A DNA stretch of 61,129 bases from positions 19,105 through 80,233 of the forward strand of contig NZ_BMOI01000015.1 in the NCBI RefSeq assembly GCF_014646995.1, given 5' to 3'. The notes under the pieces are model-generated. The model did not search any database and was not told the DNA's origin. It was given only the letters and a program-made list of their open reading frames with translations. How positions within the stretch are numbered: the first letter of the stretch is position 1; every line of letters begins with the position of its first letter. Below, in pieces: positions 1 through 9,267 of the stretch. A program made the position numbers and the translations under genes. Origin of the DNA: Curtobacterium luteum. GTDB taxonomy: Bacteria; Actinomycetota; Actinomycetes; Actinomycetales; Microbacteriaceae.

Positions 1-615
1 TGCGCGCAGCGAGGTCGTCGTCGGCGTGGGCGCGGGCTGCGGCGTCTCGGCCTGGCGGTTCGACACCTGGTCGGCGTTCCAGTCCTGCTGGCGCTTGACC
101 AGGTCAGCGTCGGGATCGGGCGACTCGAACTTCCAGCGCTCGAGGTCGCTCTTGAACAGCTTGCGGGCGCGGTTCGGGCGTGCCTGCCACTCGAGCAGAC
201 GGTCGCGGAACTCGGCGAGGGACTGGTCGGCCTGGAAGGAGAACGTCGACGAGTTCTTCTTGATGTCGGCGATCTCGTGCTGGGCCCAGTTCGCCGCGAG
301 CGGGGCGCCCGACACCGGCAGGAGGCGGAGCCGCACGTCGGCGTCCTCGGCGAGGTGGTCGGCGTAGGCGCGCTCCTCGTGTCCGAGCGAGCCCCACGTC
401 GCGGCCTTCCGCGCCGCGGAGATGATCGCGGCGACGGCGGCGTTCTTCGCCTCACGCTCCTGCAGGGCGACCACGCGCTTGGTCGCGCCGCGGCCGATGA
501 GCGCGGCGACGATGCCGGCCACCACGATGGCGACGAAGGGGATGATCGCGCCCGAGAGCAGCCGCCACCCCGTGTCCGACGCGGTCCAGTCCGTCAGCTC
601 GTTCCACCAGTCCAT
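1..615 (-). CDS. Membrane-anchored hypothetical protein (partial, 3' end outside window)
   Basis: The frame is open from the ATG at 615 to the window edge, giving 205 residues without a stop. Residues about 20-42 form one hydrophobic segment (LLSGAIIPFVAIVVAGIVAAL). After it comes a charged, alanine-rich soluble part with a short stretch likely to be helical. The visible C-terminal part turns Pro/Thr-rich. The likely topology is a single N-terminal anchor with a cytoplasmic tail. No enzymatic motif is visible and I do not recognise the family. The start is supported by a TACGGT box six bases upstream, which suggests a leaderless transcript. Confidence 0.7.
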   Translation of the reverse strand, partial: MDWWNELTDWTASDTGWRLLSGAIIPFVAIVVAGIVAALIGRGATKRVVALQEREAKNAAVAAIISAARKAATWGSLGHEERAYADHLAEDADVRLRLLPVSGAPLAANWAQHEIADIKKNSSTFSFQADQSLAEFRDRLLEWQARPNRARKLFKSDLERWKFESPDPDADLVKRQQDWNADQVSNRQAETPQPAPTPTTTSLRA

Positions 616-621
616 GCGCGA

Positions 622-627
622 ACCGTA
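622..627 (-). promoter_or_regulatory. Putative -10 box (TACGGT) for leaderless membrane-protein gene
   Basis: TACGGT on the minus strand ends six bases before the ATG at 615, and there is no Shine-Dalgarno sequence. The spacing predicts transcription starting at or next to the A of the ATG. Confidence 0.45.
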
Positions 628-788
628 CCCAGGGTGCGCGCGGACGGCGGGGAGGCTGTCCGGCGATCCGTGCATCCGCCCACGCTGGGCGACGCCGGGC
701 GACGCCGGGGGGTGCTGGGAGAAGTGACGCGAGGGTCGTCGCGAGGGACGACCTGCGGCGCGCCGACGCCTTCCTGACACCTCGGGCG

Positions 789-1058
789 TCAGCCCCAGCG
801 CAGGCAGTCGACCGCGTCGTCAGCGGACCAGACGTCCGGGAACTCGACGAACCGCCGCTCGGTCGGGATGTAGCGCCGAGCGCGGTACGCGGTGCCGCCC
901 GCGACGTCGACGCGGTCCACGTATCCGACGATCTCGCCGTTGGCGCGGGTGACCCGGCTGAGGTCGTCGCGGACGTCGAGGATGCGGAGGTCGCCCCGGC
1001 TGCGGGCGACGGAGGACGTGCGGAGCCGGAACGCCGGTTCGGTCGTCGTGGTGTGCAT
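789..1058 (-). CDS. Small conserved hypothetical protein, 89 aa
   Basis: Reads MHTTTTEPAFRLRTSSVARS and so on, ending DAVDCLRWG. The ATG at 1058 was chosen over longer in-frame options because a strong AGGAGGA ribosome binding site lies just upstream (1061-1070). The middle part (RGDLRILDVRDDLSRVTRANGEI) suggests a compact beta-rich domain. No signal peptide or membrane segment is visible. It is divergent from msrA, with about 210 bases between the starts. Function unknown. Confidence 0.7.
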   Translation of the reverse strand: MHTTTTEPAFRLRTSSVARSRGDLRILDVRDDLSRVTRANGEIVGYVDRVDVAGGTAYRARRYIPTERRFVEFPDVWSADDAVDCLRWG

Positions 1059-1257
1059 GGTGTCCTCCTGGTGTGTGCTCGATGGGTCCGTGGTTCGTGC
1101 CTCCGACGCTACGGGCGACCACCGACACGCCGAGGGCGACGGATGCCTCCTGGGGACGACGTCCGCACACTGCGGCGGTGTGGACGACGCGTACCCCGAG
1201 ATCCGCGCCCCGCGCCTCGGCGTCGGACGCCCTCCGCGCACGTGGAGGACGGCGCGG

Positions 1258-1263
1258 TAGCGT
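1258..1263 (+). promoter_or_regulatory. Putative -10 box (TAGCGT) for leaderless msrA
   Basis: TAGCGT ends six bases before the msrA ATG. The gap shows no Shine-Dalgarno sequence. Confidence 0.45.
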
Positions 1264-1269
1264 GGGCGC

Positions 1270-1797
1270 ATGACGACGTTCGTGCTCGCAGGTGGTTGCT
1301 TCTGGTGCCTCGACGCGGTGTACCGCACCCTGCAGGGCGTGCAGGACGTGGTGTCCGGCTACATCGGCGGCACCACCCAGGACCCGACCTACGAACTCGT
1401 GTGCACGGGGACGACCGGGCATGCCGAGGCGGTCGCGGTGACCTTCGACGAGTCGGTGATCCCGGCGGACGTCGTCCTCGACGTGTTCTTCACGCTGCAC
1501 GACCCGCGCCAGCTGAACCGGCAGGGCGCCGACGTCGGCACGCAGTACCGGTCCGCGATGTTCCCGGCCGACGACGAGCAACGTGCGCTGTTCGAGCGGG
1601 CGATCGAGCGTGCGGCGGACATCTGGGACGGTGGGATCGTGACCACGATCGAGCCGCTCACGACGTTCCACCGGGCGGAGGAGTACCACCAGGACTTCTT
1701 CGCGAAGAACCCCGGTCAGGGCTACTGCCTCGCGGTCGCGCTGCCGAAGGTGAACAAGGTCCGCAAGGCCTACAGTCAGTACATCCTGGCGTCCTAG
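1270..1797 (+). CDS. msrA: Peptide-methionine (S)-S-oxide reductase MsrA
   Basis: Cytoplasmic repair enzyme that reduces the S-diastereomer of methionine sulfoxide in proteins, using thioredoxin. The 175-residue protein has the family signature GGCFWC at residues 8-13, where the first Cys is the catalytic residue, followed by the GY(I/V)GG-type motif (SGYIGGTTQDPTYE) and GHAEAV. The conserved QYRSAMF and HQDFFAKNPGQGYC blocks follow; the late Cys is a candidate resolving residue. Length and motif order fit a single-domain MsrA without an MsrB fusion. It appears to be monocistronic and probably leaderless. Confidence 0.95.
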   Translation: MTTFVLAGGCFWCLDAVYRTLQGVQDVVSGYIGGTTQDPTYELVCTGTTGHAEAVAVTFDESVIPADVVLDVFFTLHDPRQLNRQGADVGTQYRSAMFPADDEQRALFERAIERAADIWDGGIVTTIEPLTTFHRAEEYHQDFFAKNPGQGYCLAVALPKVNKVRKAYSQYILAS

Positions 1798-1833
1798 CCA
1801 CGGGCGTCGGGGCCACGAGGAGGTGGTCGAACG

Positions 1834-2091
1834 ATGACGAACGACACGATGACGAACAGCACGACGACGAACAGGACCGGAGACTCGACGACGAGTGCCG
1901 CGGGGACCTGGGTCGCGGTCGGTCCCGCCGGCGCGGTGGGCAGCATCCACCGCGCTCCGGACGGGTTCCACGTCGAGCTCTTCGGACGCCGCAGCACGGG
2001 CGGGGTCTTCCCGTCGCTCGGCTCCGCGAAGAGCGCGGTGCACGCGGCGATGGGTCCGCACGCGGACCGACCGGAGTTCCGCGCGCACTGA
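1834..2091 (+). CDS. Small hypothetical protein, 85 aa
   Basis: The ATG follows a GAGGAGGTGG ribosome binding site. The first 16 residues are a low-complexity Thr/Asn/Asp stretch encoded by short direct repeats (ACGATGACGAAC-like, 1833-1875). A compact domain follows: TWVAVGPAGAVGSIHRAPDGFHVELFGRRSTGGVFPSLGSAKSAV. The alternating hydrophobic pattern suggests a small beta sheet plus helix, reminiscent of the short DUF-type proteins common in Microbacteriaceae. No catalytic residues can be assigned. Function unknown. Confidence 0.65.
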   Translation: MTNDTMTNSTTTNRTGDSTTSAAGTWVAVGPAGAVGSIHRAPDGFHVELFGRRSTGGVFPSLGSAKSAVHAAMGPHADRPEFRAH

Positions 2092-2092
2092 C

Positions 2093-2112
2093 TCCGGCCT
2101 GGAGGCACGGGG
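2093..2112 (+). repeat. Dispersed repeat family A, half copy
   Basis: TCCGGCCTGGAGGCACGGGG lies just after the 85-aa gene. It matches one arm of the family A palindrome best seen at 8721-8766. The second arm is absent here. Confidence 0.6.
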
Positions 2113-2205
2113 CACTTCTCCTGCACAGGTCGCGCCATCGGCGCTGTGATCCACAGATCGAGGCCCGGGCCGCTGACGCGGTCCGGGCCTCGTCACGATC
2201 GGAGC

Positions 2206-2913
2206 ATGAACGACACGATCACGATCTGCGGCATCGTCGCCACCGAACCCCGGCACCTCGTCACCGACACGGGCATCGCCATCACCAGCCTCCGGCTCGC
2301 CTCGCCGTCACGGCGCTTCGACCGCGCCACCTCGACGTGGACCAACGGCGCGACCAACTGGTTCACGGTGACGGCCTTCCGATCACTCGCGGCCAACGTC
2401 CACAAGTCACTCAAGAAGGGCGACCGCATCGTCGTCACCGGGCGGGTGCGGATCCGCACGTGGGAGCGCGACGGGCGTGGCGGCACCTCGGTCGAGGTGG
2501 ACGCCGAGGGCATCGGGCACGACCTCGCGTGGGGCATCAGCAACTGGATCCGCGTGCCACGGCAGGCGAACGAGACGGCCGTCACGCCCGTGGACAGCAC
2601 CCGGGTCGATCCACGGACGGGGGAAGTCGGCGGCGCGCACCTGCACGGTGTACACCTGCCCGGTCCCGACGACGCCCCCGACGACGGACCCGGCGCCGGA
2701 CCTGGCGAGGACGTCCCGGACGACGAGCCGTTGCCCGATGCCGCCGAGGCAGACCGGCACACCGCGGCGATCCTCGGCGAGGAGCACCCGTCGGGTGTCT
2801 TCGGCGTGGGTGACGCGACCGGAATCGGTGACGCTGATCAGCACGGGCTGCCCGCGGCCCTCGGCCTCGATCGCCCCTTCGGAGCGGAGGACGGGGACGC
2901 GGAAGCCGCCTGA
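2206..2913 (+). CDS. Single-stranded DNA-binding protein, SsbB-like paralogue
   Basis: 235 residues. Residues 1 to about 110 form an OB-fold SSB domain (MNDTITICGIVATEPRH, then NWFTVTAFRSLAANVHKSLKKGDRIVVTGRVRIRTW). The C-terminal half is acidic and Pro/Gly/Asp-rich. It does not end in the DDDIPF-type acidic tip of the main replicative SSB, so this is probably a paralogue used in repair or competence rather than the essential SSB. The start at 2206 begins the OB fold directly; 20 further upstream codons are open but not SSB-like. It stands apart from rpsF/rpsR, where the housekeeping ssb normally lies. Confidence 0.85.
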   Translation: MNDTITICGIVATEPRHLVTDTGIAITSLRLASPSRRFDRATSTWTNGATNWFTVTAFRSLAANVHKSLKKGDRIVVTGRVRIRTWERDGRGGTSVEVDAEGIGHDLAWGISNWIRVPRQANETAVTPVDSTRVDPRTGEVGGAHLHGVHLPGPDDAPDDGPGAGPGEDVPDDEPLPDAAEADRHTAAILGEEHPSGVFGVGDATGIGDADQHGLPAALGLDRPFGAEDGDAEAA

Positions 2914-2922
2914 CCCGGCGGC

Positions 2923-3023
2923 CGACGGAGCGCCGCCGACGTCCGACGGAGCGCCGCCGCCGGACGTCGGAGCGCCACCGCCGGACGACGGAGCGCCGAC
3001 CACCCGAGGGCGGCCGGCGCTCC
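2923..3023. repeat. Short imperfect tandem repeats between convergent genes
   Basis: CGGAGCGCC occurs four times (starting near 2925, 2948, 2967 and 2989), with RCCG following most copies. One inverted copy, GGCGCTCCG, lies near 3017. The block separates ssb from the convergent secreted-protein gene and could fold as a bidirectional terminator. Confidence 0.5.
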
Positions 3024-3057
3024 GGTCGGCGGTGCGTCCGCAGTCAGCGGTCGGTGG

Positions 3058-3780
3058 TCAGCGACCGTTCCACTTCTGGGCGATCATCGCGATCCCCGAC
3101 ACCTGGTCGGTGTCCCAGTTGTGGCCGCTCGCCAACCCGGACACCCGGCCGTCGATCGAGAAGCTGGCACCCTGCACGCCGGCCTTGGTCTGCGTCGCCT
3201 TCAACCCGTGGAACGAGAAGCTGTTGTTCCACGAGCCGTTGAGCCCGATCCGACCCGTGGCGGTGCCGACGTCGATCCGGACGTTCTGCACGGTGGAGTG
3301 CACGGTGTCGCCGTTCAGGCGCGCGTTCGCCTCGGCGTTGAAGAACAGTCGCGGTTCGAGGTGCACGTTGACGGTGCCGATCGTCTTGTGGTTGACGCTG
3401 ATCGCGGCGACGTCGTTCTTCCACCAGCGCAGCCCGACGGGCGTGAGGTTGTTCGTCGCGGCGTTCAGGTAGCCGTAGGTGAACTTGCCGTTCTGCACGC
3501 GCTCCCAGATGTAGCGGGGCTTGCCCTTGCTCTGGGGCGACCCGGAGTCGGACTGGATGCCGAACGAGAACGCATTGTTGTGGGCGTCGTGGACGTTGAT
3601 GTACGACGAGTAGCCGGTGCCGGTGCCCTTGGCGCTGATGTTCGCCGTGTACGTCATGTAGGGCGTGCCGGAGGGGACGCTGAGCGCGGATGCGGGCGCA
3701 GCGGGGATCGTCACCGCGATCCCGAGTGCGAGAGCCCCGATGAGGGGCAGCATGAGACGACGGAGTCGGTTGTTCGCCAT
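3058..3780 (-). CDS. Secreted protein of unknown function, 240 aa
   Basis: A Sec signal peptide is clear: basic MANNRLRR, a hydrophobic core, then AAPASA before LSVPSG, so cleavage near residue 32. The mature part is rich in Asn, Ser and Gly with alternating beta-type hydrophobicity (SFGIQSDSGSP, RIGLNGSWNNSFSFHG). It has no Cys and no anchoring motif, consistent with an exported beta-sandwich or jellyroll protein. Family not recognised. The ATG at 3780 was chosen because the signal peptide begins there; upstream codons come from hexamer repeats that supply the ribosome binding site. Confidence 0.75.
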   Translation of the reverse strand: MANNRLRRLMLPLIGALALGIAVTIPAAPASALSVPSGTPYMTYTANISAKGTGTGYSSYINVHDAHNNAFSFGIQSDSGSPQSKGKPRYIWERVQNGKFTYGYLNAATNNLTPVGLRWWKNDVAAISVNHKTIGTVNVHLEPRLFFNAEANARLNGDTVHSTVQNVRIDVGTATGRIGLNGSWNNSFSFHGLKATQTKAGVQGASFSIDGRVSGLASGHNWDTDQVSGIAMIAQKWNGR

Positions 3781-3782
3781 GT

Positions 3783-3800
3783 GGTCCTGGTCCTGGTCCT
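3783..3800 (-). promoter_or_regulatory. Ribosome binding site embedded in three tandem AGGACC hexamers
   Basis: Read on the minus strand, AGGACC is repeated three times and ends two bases before the ATG at 3780. The nearest AGGA core is four bases from the ATG and the middle one ten. Slippage would move or delete the usable Shine-Dalgarno sequence. Confidence 0.5.
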
Positions 3801-3850
3801 GATCGAGGCCGAGCTGGTGGTTTCGGGTCCCGCCGGCGAGTGATGCAGGT

Positions 3851-3879
3851 ACCGTACGTCGCCCCACCGACACTTGTCA
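3851..3879 (-). promoter_or_regulatory. Putative promoter of the secreted-protein gene
   Basis: On the minus strand, CTGACA (3879-3874) and TACGGT (3856-3851) are separated by 17 bases. This predicts a leader of about 60 bases before the ATG at 3780. Confidence 0.45.
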
Positions 3880-3947
3880 GCCCCCGATCGGGCAGGTGCG
3901 TCTTCCGGCGACGGCACCGCGGCCGCGCGATGTGCCGTCCGGGTCAC

Positions 3948-3953
3948 TACACT
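3948..3953 (+). promoter_or_regulatory. Putative -10 box (TACACT) for near-leaderless ettA
   Basis: TACACT ends ten bases before the ettA ATG, and no Shine-Dalgarno sequence lies between. This predicts a leader of only 0-4 bases. Confidence 0.45.
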
Positions 3954-3963
3954 TGACCGCGAT

Positions 3964-5649
<1,686 letters not shown>

Positions 5650-5652
5650 TCC

Positions 5653-6135
5653 GTGGCGGTCCTGCACGCTCCGGTCCGCATGCGGTGGAGCGACATCGAC
5701 GCGTACGGGCACGTCAACAACTCTGCGATGCTGCGCCTCCTCGAGGAGGCGCGCATCGTGGCGTTCTGGGGTGCCGACCCGGACGAGGTCGACGCCGACG
5801 GGTCCGTCCCCGAGCCGATCATCGACGGTCGTCCGGGTTCGGGCACGATGACGGTCATCGCGGCCCAGCGCCTCGAGTACCTGGCGTCGATCCCGTACTT
5901 CCGGCAGCCGCTCGACATCCGGCTGTGGATCGGCCGGATCGGCGGCGCGAGCATCGACGTCTCGTACGAGGTGTGGTCGCCGGTCGGGCAGCAGCCCGCG
6001 GAGCTCTACACACGGGCGACGACGGCCCTCGTGATGGTCGACGCCGCCACGAACCGGCCGCGGCGGCTCACCGAGGCCGAGCGGGCGGCCTGCGAGCCGT
6101 ACATCCAGGACCCGGTGCGCTTCTCACGCCCCTGA
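5653..6135 (+). CDS. Acyl-CoA thioesterase, hot-dog fold (4HBT family)
   Basis: 160 residues with the 4-hydroxybenzoyl-CoA thioesterase signature MRWSDIDAYGHVNNSAMLRLLEEAR. The Asp of the SDIDAYGHVNN segment is the family catalytic residue. Later strands (MTVIAAQRLEYLASIPYFRQPLDIRLWIGRIG) fit a single hot-dog domain hydrolysing small or aromatic acyl-CoAs in the cytoplasm. The GTG start lies 3 bases after the ettA stop and lacks its own ribosome binding site, so it is probably translated by reinitiation in an ettA operon. Substrate not deducible. Confidence 0.85.
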   Translation: MAVLHAPVRMRWSDIDAYGHVNNSAMLRLLEEARIVAFWGADPDEVDADGSVPEPIIDGRPGSGTMTVIAAQRLEYLASIPYFRQPLDIRLWIGRIGGASIDVSYEVWSPVGQQPAELYTRATTALVMVDAATNRPRRLTEAERAACEPYIQDPVRFSRP

Positions 6136-6141
6136 CCGGCG

Positions 6142-6163
6142 CGCGCCGTCGGACCGACGCGCG
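6142..6163. terminator. Candidate bidirectional terminator hairpin
   Basis: CGTCGG and CCGACG pair around a single A, extended by CGCG on both sides with one bulge. It lies in the 40-base gap between two convergent thioesterase genes. No T-tract. Confidence 0.35.
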
Positions 6164-6175
6164 GAGCGCTACCCG

Positions 6176-7030
6176 CTACCGCGGGACGCGCATCATCCCC
6201 TCCTGCGCGACGCTCGCGAGCAGCCGACCGTCCCGCGAGAACATCCGACCGAACGCGAGTCCCCGGCCGCCCTGCGCGCTCGGGGACTCCTGCGTGTAGA
6301 GCACCCAGTCGTCCGCCCGGCCGTCGCGGTGCCACCACATCGCGTGGTCGAGGCTCGCGCTCTTCACCCCGGGCGTGCCCCACGCGACCCCGTGTCGGCG
6401 CATCACCGGCTCGAGGATCGACAGGTCGCTCGCGTACCCGAGCACGGCCCGGTGCAGGGCCGGGTCGGCCGGCAGGTCGCCGTCCACCCGGAACCACACG
6501 GCCTGGTGGGGGAGCCGTTCCCCCTGCACGTCCACGAACACCGGACCCTCGACGTGCCGGAGGTCGATCGAGCGTTCCGCCCAGGCCCGCGCGACCGGGT
6601 GGTCGATCGCGGAGAGGATCGAGGCCGCCGACGGGAGGTCCTCGGGCGCCGGGGTGTCGACCGGGTACGGCTCCTGGTGCTCGACGCCCTCGTCGGGACG
6701 CTGGAACGACGCGATCATCGAGAAGATCGGTTCCCCGCGCTGGTACGCCTGCACCCGCCGGGTCGCGAAGGACCGGCCGTCGTGGATCCGCTCGACGCCG
6801 AAGGTGATGGGCAGGTCGGTGTCACCCGGTCGCAGGAAGTACCCGTGCATCGAGTGGATGTCGCGGTCCTCGATGGTGGACTGTGCGGCGACGATGCACT
6901 GCGCGAGCACCTGCCCGCCGAACACCCGGCCGTTCGGCGACCAGTGGCTCGCCCCGGTCAGGATGGTCTCGCCGGTGCTCGCGCCCGTGTCGTCGAGCCG
7001 CAGGGTCCGTAGGAAGTCCGGTTCCGTCAC
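6176..7030 (-). CDS. tesB: Acyl-CoA thioesterase II (TesB-like)
   Basis: 284 residues, the usual length of TesB with its double hot-dog fold. It hydrolyses medium- and long-chain acyl-CoAs. Recognisable blocks are ETILTGASHWSPNGRVFGGQVLAQCIVAAQSTI in the first domain, MHGYFLRPGDTDLPITFGVERIHDGRSFATRRVQAYQRGEPIFSMIASFQ, and SLDHAMWWHRDGRADDWVLYTQESPSAQGGRGLAFGRMFSRDGRLLASVAQEGMMR at the C terminus. The last carries the catalytic Asp, Ser/Thr and Gln positions of the family. GTG start at 7030, with a TAGGAT box six bases upstream and no ribosome binding site. Divergent from the gene at 7082. Confidence 0.9.
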   Translation of the reverse strand: MTEPDFLRTLRLDDTGASTGETILTGASHWSPNGRVFGGQVLAQCIVAAQSTIEDRDIHSMHGYFLRPGDTDLPITFGVERIHDGRSFATRRVQAYQRGEPIFSMIASFQRPDEGVEHQEPYPVDTPAPEDLPSAASILSAIDHPVARAWAERSIDLRHVEGPVFVDVQGERLPHQAVWFRVDGDLPADPALHRAVLGYASDLSILEPVMRRHGVAWGTPGVKSASLDHAMWWHRDGRADDWVLYTQESPSAQGGRGLAFGRMFSRDGRLLASVAQEGMMRVPR

Positions 7031-7036
7031 CCGCCC

Positions 7037-7042
7037 ATCCTA
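7037..7042 (-). promoter_or_regulatory. Putative -10 box (TAGGAT) for leaderless tesB
   Basis: TAGGAT on the minus strand ends six bases before the GTG at 7030. The divergent gene has the same hexamer at 7067-7072. Confidence 0.5.
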
Positions 7043-7066
7043 CGAAGCGCTCCCGGCCGGCCCCGG

Positions 7067-7072
7067 TAGGAT
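7067..7072 (+). promoter_or_regulatory. Putative -10 box (TAGGAT) for the gene at 7082
   Basis: TAGGAT ends nine bases before the ATG at 7082. The intervening CCGAGGGAC contains only a weak GAGG. Confidence 0.45.
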
Positions 7073-7081
7073 CCGAGGGAC

Positions 7082-7783
7082 ATGGGCACCACCTTCACGC
7101 TCCCCGACGCCGCTTCGCTCGGTGACCTCCGCACCTACCTCGGACGCGCCGCCCGGATCGAGGACGGCTCGGTGCGGCTCATCGCCGACTCCGGGGTCCT
7201 CGCGGTCTACACGGCGATCCTCTACCCCGTCGGGCTGCTCGACGAACTGCCCACGGTCCTCGGCCTCCGGACGTTCTCGCTCGCCGAGCCCGCGACGATC
7301 GACGCGGTCGTCCCGCTCGCTTCGCTGCAGGAGCGGCTCCGGCTGCTCGCCGAGGCCCAGGACGCCGAGCACGCCGAGGGAGCCGACCCGACGCGGGCGA
7401 CCCCGATCGAGGTGGAGCTCCCGCTCGAGGTCCACACCGTGACGTGGGCAGCCATCTCGCCGCCGCGCGGTGGCTGGGTGCCGCTGCCCGACGTGTCGGC
7501 CGAGTTGCTCCGCCGTGCGGCGAAGGCCGGCATCGCCGAGGTCGCCGAGGCGGTCCCGACGAACGCGGGCGAAGCGATCGTGCGCCGGGTCCGCTCCGAG
7601 GTCTGGGGCCGACCGATCCCGATGATCGAGCACCTGCCCGCGGGCGCCGGCTTCGCGGGGGAGAGTCTCGGCTTCCTCGGCCACGACCCGGTGCGCGTGT
7701 TCGAGACCGGTCCGTGGAGTCGCCTGACCACATCGCGCGGACACGTGCTGGTGAAGCGACGGGCCTGGTCGCTCAGCTCCTGA
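7082..7783 (+). CDS. Conserved hypothetical protein, 233 aa
   Basis: Soluble protein without signal peptide or membrane helices. The N-terminal half (MGTTFTLPDAASLGDLRTYLGRAARIEDGSVRLIADSGVLAVYTAILYPVGLLDELPTVLGLRTF) reads as a compact alpha/beta domain. A coiled segment (ASLQERLRLLAEAQDAEHAEGA) links it to a C-terminal part with WAAISPPRGGWVPLPDVSAELLRRAAKAGIAEVAEAVP. The style resembles actinobacterial hypothetical proteins found next to housekeeping metabolism. I cannot name the family. Divergent from tesB. Confidence 0.75.
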   Translation: MGTTFTLPDAASLGDLRTYLGRAARIEDGSVRLIADSGVLAVYTAILYPVGLLDELPTVLGLRTFSLAEPATIDAVVPLASLQERLRLLAEAQDAEHAEGADPTRATPIEVELPLEVHTVTWAAISPPRGGWVPLPDVSAELLRRAAKAGIAEVAEAVPTNAGEAIVRRVRSEVWGRPIPMIEHLPAGAGFAGESLGFLGHDPVRVFETGPWSRLTTSRGHVLVKRRAWSLSS

Positions 7784-7850
7784 CGGTCCGGCGGGCGCCC
7801 ACGAGCGCGGAGGCCAGCGGGCTCCGAAGCCTGGGTGGTTGGCTTGGCGC

Positions 7851-8693
7851 ATGCACGTCTTCCTCACCGGCGCGTCCGGCTACATCGGCTCCTCGGTCCT
7901 CCGCGCCCTCGTCGCCCACGGGCACGAGGTCACCGCGATCGTCCGCTCCGACGAGAAGGCCCAGCGGGTGCGTGACGCCGGCGGACACGCGATCGTCGGT
8001 GACGTCACCGACGAGGAGATCGTCGAACGGCTCGCGCACGAGGCCGACGGGGTGGTCCACACCGCATCGGCCGAGTCGGTCGACCCGGCGTTCACCGCGA
8101 CCGTCCTCCGGGCGCTCGAGGGCACCCCGAAGCCGTTCGTCCACACCGGTGGCATCTTCACCTTCGGTGACTCGACCGCCGTCTCGGAGCAGTCGCCGAT
8201 CGACCCGCCCGCGCTGACCGCCTGGCGGGTCGCGAACGAGGCCGCGGTCCGGGCGAGCACCGCACGCACGACGATCGTGGCCCCGGGCATCGTGTACGGC
8301 CGCGGCGCCGGCATCCCCGCGATGTTCGTCGGTGACGGCGAACACGAGGTCCGGCTCATCGGCGACGGCTCGCAGCGCTGGACGACGGTGCACATCGACG
8401 ACCTCGGCGAGCTCTACGTCCTCGCGCTGCACCGTGCGGAGCAGGACGGCTACGTCGTCGCCGCCACCGGGGACAACCCGACGCTCCGGGAGATCGCGGA
8501 GGCGGGTGCGCACGGTTCGCCGGTGGTCGCGGAGAGCGTCACCGAGTCGCGCGACCGCCTCGGTGCGGACTTCGCGGACGCGCTGCTGCTGCACCAGGAG
8601 GCCACGGGCGCGCATGCGCGCGCCGCGTTCGGGTGGAACCCGACCCGCCTGTCCCTGGTCGAGGACCTCACCGACGGCTCGTACGTGCGCTGA
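7851..8693 (+). CDS. NAD-dependent epimerase/dehydratase family protein (atypical SDR)
   Basis: 280 residues. The N-terminal Rossmann fold has the atypical SDR motif TGASGYIGSSVL at residues 6-17, and residues 57-58 (DG) with VVHTASAESVDP match the cofactor-side loop. PFVHTGGIFTFGD and the W-R-V-A-N-E helix stand in place of a classic YxxxK, as in the NmrA-like or YwnB-like subgroup. The substrate is probably a sugar nucleotide or small carbonyl, but neither is certain. The ATG at 7851 begins directly with strand beta-1 (MHVFLTGASG); an upstream in-frame start would add only four residues. Confidence 0.85.
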   Translation: MHVFLTGASGYIGSSVLRALVAHGHEVTAIVRSDEKAQRVRDAGGHAIVGDVTDEEIVERLAHEADGVVHTASAESVDPAFTATVLRALEGTPKPFVHTGGIFTFGDSTAVSEQSPIDPPALTAWRVANEAAVRASTARTTIVAPGIVYGRGAGIPAMFVGDGEHEVRLIGDGSQRWTTVHIDDLGELYVLALHRAEQDGYVVAATGDNPTLREIAEAGAHGSPVVAESVTESRDRLGADFADALLLHQEATGAHARAAFGWNPTRLSLVEDLTDGSYVR

Positions 8694-8720
8694 GCCGCCA
8701 CCGGCGCGGTCGCGCCACGG

Positions 8721-8766
8721 ACGGACTGGAGGCACGGTGCGGGCCCGCACCGTGCCTCCAGTCCGT
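8721..8766. repeat. Dispersed repeat family A, perfect 46-base palindrome
   Basis: The two 23-base arms (8721-8743 and 8744-8766) are exact reverse complements with no loop. The core reads GACTGGAGGCACGG. It fills the gap between the convergent epimerase and globin genes, where it can act as a terminator in both directions. Confidence 0.85.
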
Positions 8767-8786
8767 CGGTGGGTCGCGTCGGACCG

Positions 8787-9257
8787 TCAGTCGAACGTGT
8801 TCGTCATCGCGTGTGCGGCGCGGTCGAGGTAGGCCCAGAGCTCGGCCTCGTCGAGGGGCGCGAGACCGAGCGACTCGACGGCCTCGTGCATGTGGTGCAG
8901 CCAGCGCTCGCGCGCCTCGGACGTGATCCGGAACGGCTGGTGGCGCATGCGGAGCCGCGGATGGCCGCGTTCCTCGCTGTACGTGCCGGGGCCGCCCCAG
9001 TACTGCTGGAGGAAGGCGGACAGTCGCCAGACGGCTCCCTCGAGGTCGTCGGCCGGGTACATCGGCCAGATGACGTCGTCCTGCTGCACACCCTCGTAGA
9101 AGCGGCGGACCAGACGGTCGAACGTCGGGGCTCCGCCGATGCGGTCGTAGAGCGATCCGGTGGCGGAGACGCCGTGCTCGCCGACGCGGAGCGTGATCGG
9201 TTGCGCGGGCACGCGGCCGGGCCCGGCGGCGCCCGCCGCGGTGGTGTCGTCGGTCAT
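8787..9257 (-). CDS. glbO: Group II truncated hemoglobin (HbO-like)
   Basis: 156-residue single-domain 2/2 globin. The fold starts at SLYDRIGGAPTFDRLVRRFYEGVQQDDVIWPMYP. The proximal His lies in RMRHQPFRIT and the group II Trp in RWLHHMHEAV; YWGGPGTYSEERGHPRLRMRH is typical of the actinobacterial O-type. Expected roles are oxygen or nitric oxide handling and peroxidase-like redox chemistry. The ATG at 9257 follows AGCGAGG and lies 10 bases after the mscS stop. An alternative ATG at 9278 overlaps the mscS end. The two genes are probably cotranscribed. Confidence 0.9.
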   Translation of the reverse strand: MTDDTTAAGAAGPGRVPAQPITLRVGEHGVSATGSLYDRIGGAPTFDRLVRRFYEGVQQDDVIWPMYPADDLEGAVWRLSAFLQQYWGGPGTYSEERGHPRLRMRHQPFRITSEARERWLHHMHEAVESLGLAPLDEAELWAYLDRAAHAMTNTFD

Positions 9258-9267
9258 GCCTCGCTGC

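Noticed and set aside
820..2256. Long minus-strand frame covering msrA and neighbours
   Set aside because: It covers the small gene at 789-1058 in another frame and runs antisense to msrA and the 85-aa gene. The composition is low in hydrophobic residues and gives no fold.
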